In this document: one piece after another, positions 6,599 through 10,431 of the stretch
How the letters are laid out: each line of letters opens with the position of its first letter
Numbering within the stretch: position 1 is the stretch's first letter
Source of the DNA: Desulfurococcales archaeon
Lineage (GTDB): Archaea > Thermoproteota > Thermoprotei_A > CAZTBM01 > SZUA-1508
Assembly (NCBI GenBank): GCA_015661855.1
Contig: DQVH01000042.1
Coordinates: 1 to 10,431 of the forward strand
DNA length: 10,431 bases
Reading direction: 5' to 3'
Program-made: the position numbers and the translations under genes
The notes under the pieces: model-generated
The model's input: the letters and a program-made list of their open reading frames with translations, nothing else
Told to the model about the DNA's origin: nothing
Databases searched by the model: none

Positions 6599-7905
6599 GT
6601 ATAAGTGAATACTTATCTACATCAGAAAGCTCAATATTATCCCCAATACTAAGCGAATTCAAACATGACGTAATAGTGTACAAGTATCCTCTTAACCCAG
6701 TAGTAGAGGCTGCAAAGAAAATATGGGAAAGACAGGATAAGATCGTAGTATTCCATGTTGATGGAAGTAGTATTCCAGTAGTATCAAACATTGTAACGAG
6801 ATGGAGACTACTTAGAATACTTAATGCTAGGTCTGATGTAGAAGCTTATAAGAAGCTAGTTCACGCCCTAAATAACCCAAGGAAGATTGGAGAGGGTTCC
6901 TTAAAGAACCACCCCTTTAATAAAGTTAAGTCTTTAACCAGTATACCTATCTTAAAGTTCTACCCTAAGGATGCTGGAAGATACATTACCTCAGCTATAG
7001 TTATCGGTAGAGATCCTGAATTAGGATACCTGAATGCATCCATACATAGACTTCTAGTAATAGATGAATCCACTATGGTTATCCGTATTGTACCACGCCA
7101 CCTACATACTATGTTAATGAAGTATAAAAGGATGGGTAAGAAGATGCCAATCTCAATAGCTATAACAGTTCACCCTATAGTACTACTAGCTTCAGCATCA
7201 TCACCGCCCTACGGGGTATTCGAATTAGAAGTTGCAAATACGCTACTTAATGGTATACTAGAAGTCGACTACTCTTTAGGTGACGAAGTACCAATACTTC
7301 TAAACGCAGATATCGTTATGAAAGCCTATATAGATCCACAATTGTATGTAGATGAAGGGCCATTCGTTGATATTCTAGGCATATATGATATTGTTAGGAA
7401 ACAGCCTATTGTAAAAGTGGAAGAAATATACGTAAGGGAGGGAGGATTCTACCATACAATACTACCTGGAGGTATTGAACATAAAGTTCTAATGGGATTT
7501 CCTAGAGAAGCAGTAATATGGGATAGTGTTAGTAGGGTAGTTTCTGAGGTAAAGAGTGTCCGTTTAACCCCTGGTAGTGGTAGCTGGCTTCATGCAGTAA
7601 TCTCGATTAAAAAGAGATCTGAAGGTGAAGGTAAGAATGCTATATTAGCTGCATTCGCTGCACACCCAAGTTTAAAACATGTTATTGTAGTTGACGATGA
7701 CATCGATATTGATAATCCAGATGAAATTGAGTGGGCTTTAGCAACAAGGTTTAGAGCGGATAGAGACCTAATCATAATAAACTACGTTAAAGGTTCCACA
7801 CTCGATCCCACATCAGAGAACGGATTAACGTCGAAAATGGGAATTGATGCAACTAAACCACTAGATAAAGATCCCACATACTTTGAGAAAGCGAAATTCG
7901 ATTAA
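6595..7905 (+). CDS. UbiD-family decarboxylase, probable trans-anhydromevalonate 5-phosphate decarboxylase (436 aa)
   Basis: UbiD enzymes use prenylated FMN to decarboxylate unsaturated acids. The prFMN/metal motif is visible as N147-ASIH-R152 within GYLNASIHRLLVID, followed by H169 in VPRHLH and E210 in PYGVFELE, the likely metal ligands. EGPFVDILGIY (254-264), GGIEHKVLMGFPREA (292-306) and the closing SKMGIDAT (413-420) are also family marks. The usual AE-x-V-x-EG signature reads NADIVMKAY (237-245). Because AcnX large and small subunits follow directly, the most likely reaction is trans-anhydromevalonate 5-phosphate to isopentenyl phosphate and CO2, as described for Aeropyrum pernix. Isopentenyl phosphate kinase and a UbiX flavin prenyltransferase should be encoded elsewhere. 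The ATG overlaps the Grc3-like stop by four bases. A ubiquinone/menaquinone-type UbiD is the less likely alternative. Confidence 0.88.
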   Translation: MSISEYLSTSESSILSPILSEFKHDVIVYKYPLNPVVEAAKKIWERQDKIVVFHVDGSSIPVVSNIVTRWRLLRILNARSDVEAYKKLVHALNNPRKIGEGSLKNHPFNKVKSLTSIPILKFYPKDAGRYITSAIVIGRDPELGYLNASIHRLLVIDESTMVIRIVPRHLHTMLMKYKRMGKKMPISIAITVHPIVLLASASSPPYGVFELEVANTLLNGILEVDYSLGDEVPILLNADIVMKAYIDPQLYVDEGPFVDILGIYDIVRKQPIVKVEEIYVREGGFYHTILPGGIEHKVLMGFPREAVIWDSVSRVVSEVKSVRLTPGSGSWLHAVISIKKRSEGEGKNAILAAFAAHPSLKHVIVVDDDIDIDNPDEIEWALATRFRADRDLIIINYVKGSTLDPTSENGLTSKMGIDATKPLDKDPTYFEKAKFD

Positions 7906-7926
7906 GAGTAGCACTCTAAAAAGGGT

Positions 7927-7931
7927 AGGTG
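7927..7931 (+). promoter_or_regulatory. Ribosome binding site that fixes the dehydratase large-subunit start
   Basis: AGGTG lies nine bases before ATG 7941. The frame can be extended to GTG 7929, but that codon overlaps the ribosome site, and the AcnX family typically opens like MYLNKYEELILNGEYG, which is the sequence from 7941. The 35-base gap from 7906 holds nothing else recognised. Confidence 0.6.
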
Positions 7932-7940
7932 TTAGTATTT

Positions 7941-9161
7941 ATGTACCTAAATAAATATGAAGAGCTAATACTTAATGGTGAATATGGTTACATTAAAGCT
8001 AAAGCATTAAAAGCGCTAGTTAAAATGGGGGAAGCTTTAGGCGCTAATAAGCTTATAAGGATATCGCATGCCCATATCTCCGGTATATCCTATACTACTA
8101 TTGGTGAAGTAGGACTTGAACTACTAAGAGAACTTGCTCTGGAAAAGGTATGTGTAAACACAACATGTAATCCTGCAGGTTTCGATTTAACTCACTGGCG
8201 TAGATTAGGCGTACCAGAGGAGTACTATAAGAAACAAATTGAGATAATAAATTTGCTTAGAAAAATGGGTGTAAAAACAACACTATCTTGTACACCCTAT
8301 TTAACTGAGAATATAAGTAAGGGCGACCATATATCATGGGCTGAATCCAATGCAGTATTATACGCTAATAGCATAACAGGGGCAATGACTAATAGGGAAG
8401 GAGGGTTATCAGCACTACTAGCAGCATTAGTTGGTAGAACACCTAACTATGGTTTACACCTTCAAGAAAATAGAAAACCAACAGTAATAGTTAGCATAGA
8501 AATCAATAACATTGAAGTAGATGAACCTTCTATACTTAGTGCCATAGGCTATAGTTTAGGTTTAAAGGTGGGCTACGGTATACCATACATAGTAAATTCA
8601 AAAATACTAACCAATTTAGAGTTAATAAAATACTTCATGGCAGGTATTGGTACTACCTCGGCTTTAGGTATGATTATCATCTCGCATATATCACCTGATG
8701 AGAGGAATATAAAACAGAGTGATTTAAAGGGATTAGACAGAATAAGTTTAGGCATGGATGATATAATTGAAGTATATGAATGCTTTAATGAAGTATCAAT
8801 AGATAAATGCGATGTAATATATTTAGGATGTCCACACCTATCACTAGATGAGTTACTATATATCTTAAAGTTTATTAGTAGTGTCAAGATTCCCAATAAC
8901 ATTAAGGTATGGTTAACAACATCACGTAACGTAGTAAATAAAATAGTAAAATTAGGTTATAACGTTATAGAGTTGTGGAGGAAAGGAATCCTAATATTAT
9001 GTGATATGTGTCCTATTGTTGCACCATTAGAAAAACTTAAGGTTAAAAATATTATAACAGACTCTGCTAAAGCAGCATACTATCTAAGAAAGATGCATAA
9101 AGCTAAAGTTACTTTAATGAGTAGACACAATATATTGAAACTACTTAAGAATATTTGTTAA
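7941..9161 (+). CDS. AcnX-type dehydratase large subunit, probable phosphomevalonate dehydratase (406 aa)
   Basis: This is the catalytic aconitase-X subunit (formerly DUF521), expected to hold a [4Fe-4S] cluster. With its small subunit it would dehydrate mevalonate 5-phosphate to trans-anhydromevalonate 5-phosphate. Marks of the family are LNGEYG (11-16), ISHAHISGISYTTIG (41-55), NTTCNPAGFDL (73-83), TLSCTPYL (114-121), GDHISWAESNAVLYANS (128-144), TNREGG (150-155), LGCPHLSLDEL (295-305) and CDMCPIVAPL (354-363). C117, C297 and one of C354/C357 are the best cluster-ligand candidates. Other AcnX enzymes act on hydroxyproline, but the UbiD-like neighbour and the archaeal setting favour the mevalonate role. 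It is in the same run as the decarboxylase (35-base gap) and the small subunit (19-base gap). Confidence 0.9.
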   Translation: MYLNKYEELILNGEYGYIKAKALKALVKMGEALGANKLIRISHAHISGISYTTIGEVGLELLRELALEKVCVNTTCNPAGFDLTHWRRLGVPEEYYKKQIEIINLLRKMGVKTTLSCTPYLTENISKGDHISWAESNAVLYANSITGAMTNREGGLSALLAALVGRTPNYGLHLQENRKPTVIVSIEINNIEVDEPSILSAIGYSLGLKVGYGIPYIVNSKILTNLELIKYFMAGIGTTSALGMIIISHISPDERNIKQSDLKGLDRISLGMDDIIEVYECFNEVSIDKCDVIYLGCPHLSLDELLYILKFISSVKIPNNIKVWLTTSRNVVNKIVKLGYNVIELWRKGILILCDMCPIVAPLEKLKVKNIITDSAKAAYYLRKMHKAKVTLMSRHNILKLLKNIC

Positions 9162-9180
9162 ACTTAGGAGCGTAGTAACA

Positions 9181-9591
9181 ATGTACTTAACATTTAGGTG
9201 TAAACCTATAGTTGAAGGTTATGCTGAAGGAGAAGCCCTTGTTCTAAATAGACCCATATCATTTCTAGGTGAAGTTGACCCTAAAACTGGAGTATTAAGA
9301 GTGGATAGTGTAGAGGAGAAAATTAAAGATAAAATATTAGTATTTCCTCATGGAAAGGGTAGTACTGTAGGCTCATATGTTATTTATGGTCTTAAAAGAT
9401 ACAATAATAAGCCTAAGGCTATAATCAACTTAGTAGCAGACCCTGTTATAGTTATTGGGTGTGTATTTGCGGAAATACCATTGGTTATCTGTAACTCTAA
9501 GGAGCTATTTAGACTTGCACATTCAGGTGACTACATAGTTGTAGACACGTATAGAGGCATTGTAATATTATATAAAGAATGTATAATCTAG
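9181..9591 (+). CDS. AcnX-type dehydratase small (swivel) subunit, probable phosphomevalonate dehydratase (136 aa)
   Basis: The product matches the aconitase-X swivel domain (DUF126), which closes over the active site of the large subunit and supplies a catalytic Ser. The core signature FPHGKGSTVGSYVIYGL spans residues 55-71; the Ser in GKGST is the likely catalytic one. The N-terminus CKPIVEGYAEGEALVLNRPISF is typical (residues about 7-28), with a swivelling beta-alpha core and a C-terminal VVDTYRGIVIL strand. A GGAG (9167-9170) ten bases before the ATG is a usable ribosome site. The separate-subunit form, as opposed to a fused protein, is the usual archaeal arrangement. The TAG stop shares the palindrome CTAG with the stop of the convergent p27-like gene. 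Confidence 0.92.
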   Translation: MYLTFRCKPIVEGYAEGEALVLNRPISFLGEVDPKTGVLRVDSVEEKIKDKILVFPHGKGSTVGSYVIYGLKRYNNKPKAIINLVADPVIVIGCVFAEIPLVICNSKELFRLAHSGDYIVVDTYRGIVILYKECII

Positions 9592-9953
9592 CTTAACTTT
9601 GTATACCTCTTTATCCGCTCTATTCTCTCTAATGCTTCAAGCCATTTTATTAGGCTATTTACAATTTGCATTTCTTCATTATAATCTGTACTCCTCCCCA
9701 ACATGTCATTTAATGTATTCAATTTTGTCATAATAGTTCTCTCCAACCTCTCTATAGTTGTAGTAACTAAAGCTTTAGTTTCCTCCCTAGAGTCAGCTAC
9801 AATATAGTATCTAGTTCCACATGAAGGACATAAAGTCTCCCCAGTCTTCAACTTGAATAGTGGGATTTTACAATTAGGGCAAACATGTGATAACATTACA
9901 GCTCCAGATTTAAGTAAATCAGCCATACGCTTAATACTAGGTTTACCAGCCAT
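9588..9953 (-). CDS. p27 (Sjogren syndrome/scleroderma autoantigen 1)-like zinc-ribbon protein (121 aa)
   Basis: The function of the archaeal family is not established. Residues 1-22 form a basic helical N-terminus (IKRMADLLKSGAVMLSHV in part). A zinc ribbon follows with C25-x2-C28 and C42-x2-C45 (CPNC, CPSCG), the hallmark of the p27-autoantigen family; the remaining 70 residues are charged and helical, probably coiled coil. The zinc ribbon plus the MADLL-x-SGA-x-ML lead is the basis for the call. The ATG is preceded by GGAGG (9964-9968) ten bases upstream. The gene diverges from UPF0147 and converges on the dehydratase small subunit with a four-base stop overlap. A nucleic-acid or protein-binding role would be inferred only from the zinc ribbon. 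Confidence 0.85.
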   Translation of the reverse strand: MAGKPSIKRMADLLKSGAVMLSHVCPNCKIPLFKLKTGETLCPSCGTRYYIVADSREETKALVTTTIERLERTIMTKLNTLNDMLGRSTDYNEEMQIVNSLIKWLEALERIERIKRYTKLS

Positions 9954-10069
9954 GATCTAACCGCCTCCTGTTAGCAAGTTTTATTTTCTAGTGTAACCTA
10001 ACTATCTTACACACTAAAAGTAACATACAAGTCTACGGTTAATAAAGATAATTATACGGGGTGAAGTAT
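9954..10069. promoter_or_regulatory. Divergent promoter region between the p27-like and UPF0147 genes, with an imperfect inverted repeat
   Basis: The 116-base gap holds a minus-strand A/T-rich TATA candidate (TAGAAAATAAAACT, 9977-9990) for the p27-like gene and a weaker plus-strand candidate TTAATAAAG (10039-10047). Between them GTGTAA (9991-9996) and TTACAC (10007-10012) form a six-base inverted repeat with a ten-base centre; the flanking TAGTG/CACTA halves extend it imperfectly. This could be a regulator site or chance in AT-rich DNA. Neither TATA call is strong. Confidence 0.35.
10058..10064 (+). promoter_or_regulatory. Ribosome binding site that fixes the UPF0147 start
   Basis: GGGGTGA lies five bases before ATG 10070. 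The in-frame GTG at 10061 is part of this site, so the ATG is preferred and the protein is three residues shorter than the longest frame. Confidence 0.65.
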
Positions 10070-10345
10070 ATGGCTGGAGTAGGACTTTACGATAATGAAG
10101 CTAAGATACGACAGGCATTAATGGTTCTTCAGAGAATACTTAGTGATACACATGTCCCAAGGAATATTAGGAGGGTATGTGCTGAAGCAATAAAGTATTT
10201 ACAAGATGTAAGTTTAAGCCCTGGAGTTAGAGCAGCAAATGCTATCGGAGTACTAGATACAATAATGCAGGATCCTAATATGCCAACATATACTAGAACT
10301 GAAATATTAAGAGTTGTAGCATTACTTGAAACAGTTAGAGACTAA
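10070..10345 (+). CDS. UPF0147 family protein (91 aa)
   Basis: This small archaeal family has no established function. The whole 91-residue product looks alpha-helical, and two related-looking segments can be seen: LQRILSDTHVPRNIRRVCAE (about 17-36) and LDTIMQDPNMPTYTRTEILR (about 63-82), each a helix, a D-x-x-x-P turn and a helix beginning with Arg/Thr. This suggests an internal duplication of a helical-hairpin unit, as in HEAT-like bundles. There are no Cys, no signal peptide and no membrane segment, so it is a cytosolic protein. It is a single gene on the plus strand, divergent from the p27-like gene; that adjacency may be conserved, which I cannot test here. Confidence 0.88.
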   Translation: MAGVGLYDNEAKIRQALMVLQRILSDTHVPRNIRRVCAEAIKYLQDVSLSPGVRAANAIGVLDTIMQDPNMPTYTRTEILRVVALLETVRD

Positions 10346-10431
10346 CTCCTGAACATAATAGACCATACACGGTCATAAATACTATATGAGAATACAATTC
10401 AGCTTCATACTATACTATTTCTTTTCCTACA
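10346..10431 (+). terminator. Possible pyrimidine-tract terminator after UPF0147
   Basis: The last 86 bases contain no gene. A T-rich pyrimidine tract (TTTCTTTTCCT, 10418-10428) is the kind of sequence at which archaeal RNA polymerase stops. A small hairpin GACC-atacac-GGTC (10361-10374) lies before it but is too weak to matter much at high temperature. Low confidence. Confidence 0.3.

Noticed and set aside
10361..10374. Hairpin GACC-atacac-GGTC after UPF0147
   Set aside because: A four-pair stem would not be stable in a hyperthermophile, and archaeal termination depends on T-tracts, not hairpins.
1..10431. CRISPR arrays, insertion sequences, tRNA or rRNA genes
   Set aside because: No spaced direct repeats, transposase motifs or tRNA-like cloverleaf sequences were seen; nearly all of the window is filled by conserved protein genes.

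Overview
The window reads as chromosomal DNA of a hyperthermophilic archaeon of the Thermoproteota (Crenarchaeota), most likely Desulfurococcales-like. The grounds are archaeal/eukaryotic-type information genes (aIF2-alpha, Nop10, a Grc3/Clp1 kinase), an archaeal oligosaccharyltransferase, CDP-archaeol synthase, the UPF0147 and p27-autoantigen families, AT-rich codon use (many ATA, AGA/AGG), GTG and TTG starts, GGTG/GGAG ribosome sites and archaeal TATA boxes. No exact species can be named from the sequence alone. Coding density is very high; the largest non-coding gap is about 190 bases, and no tRNA, rRNA, CRISPR array or mobile element was seen.

Layout. (1) 1-631, plus strand: 3' end of aIF2-alpha followed by nop10. 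(2) 628-2715, minus: aglB, the STT3-type oligosaccharyltransferase, whose stop codon overlaps that of nop10. (3) 2909-3304, plus: a three-helix membrane protein of unknown function, divergent from aglB. (4) 3311-4455, minus: a RecA/RadB-like ATPase followed by carS (CDP-archaeol synthase), overlapping by 25 bases. (5) 4536-9591, plus: a compact five-gene run of a RuvC/RNase H-fold protein, a Grc3/Clp1-type polynucleotide kinase, a UbiD-family decarboxylase, and the large and small subunits of an aconitase-X type dehydratase. (6) 9588-9953, minus: p27-autoantigen-like zinc-ribbon protein. (7) 10070-10345, plus: UPF0147 protein.

The most informative block is the set of three genes at 6595-9591. 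An AcnX large subunit, an AcnX swivel subunit and a UbiD-like decarboxylase together match the modified archaeal mevalonate pathway: phosphomevalonate dehydratase makes trans-anhydromevalonate 5-phosphate, and a prenylated-FMN decarboxylase converts it to isopentenyl phosphate. carS (ether-lipid head-group activation) and aglB (uses a dolichyl-phosphate-linked glycan) lie close by, so the window has a loose isoprenoid-lipid theme. The unexpected partner is the RNA-kinase-like Grc3 gene, which overlaps the decarboxylase start by an ATGA. The RecA-like ATPase and RuvC-fold gene diverge from a short shared promoter region, which makes a possible repair pair. Most genes belong to known families; novelty lies in the arrangement and in a few unusual active-site positions, not in a plainly new system.
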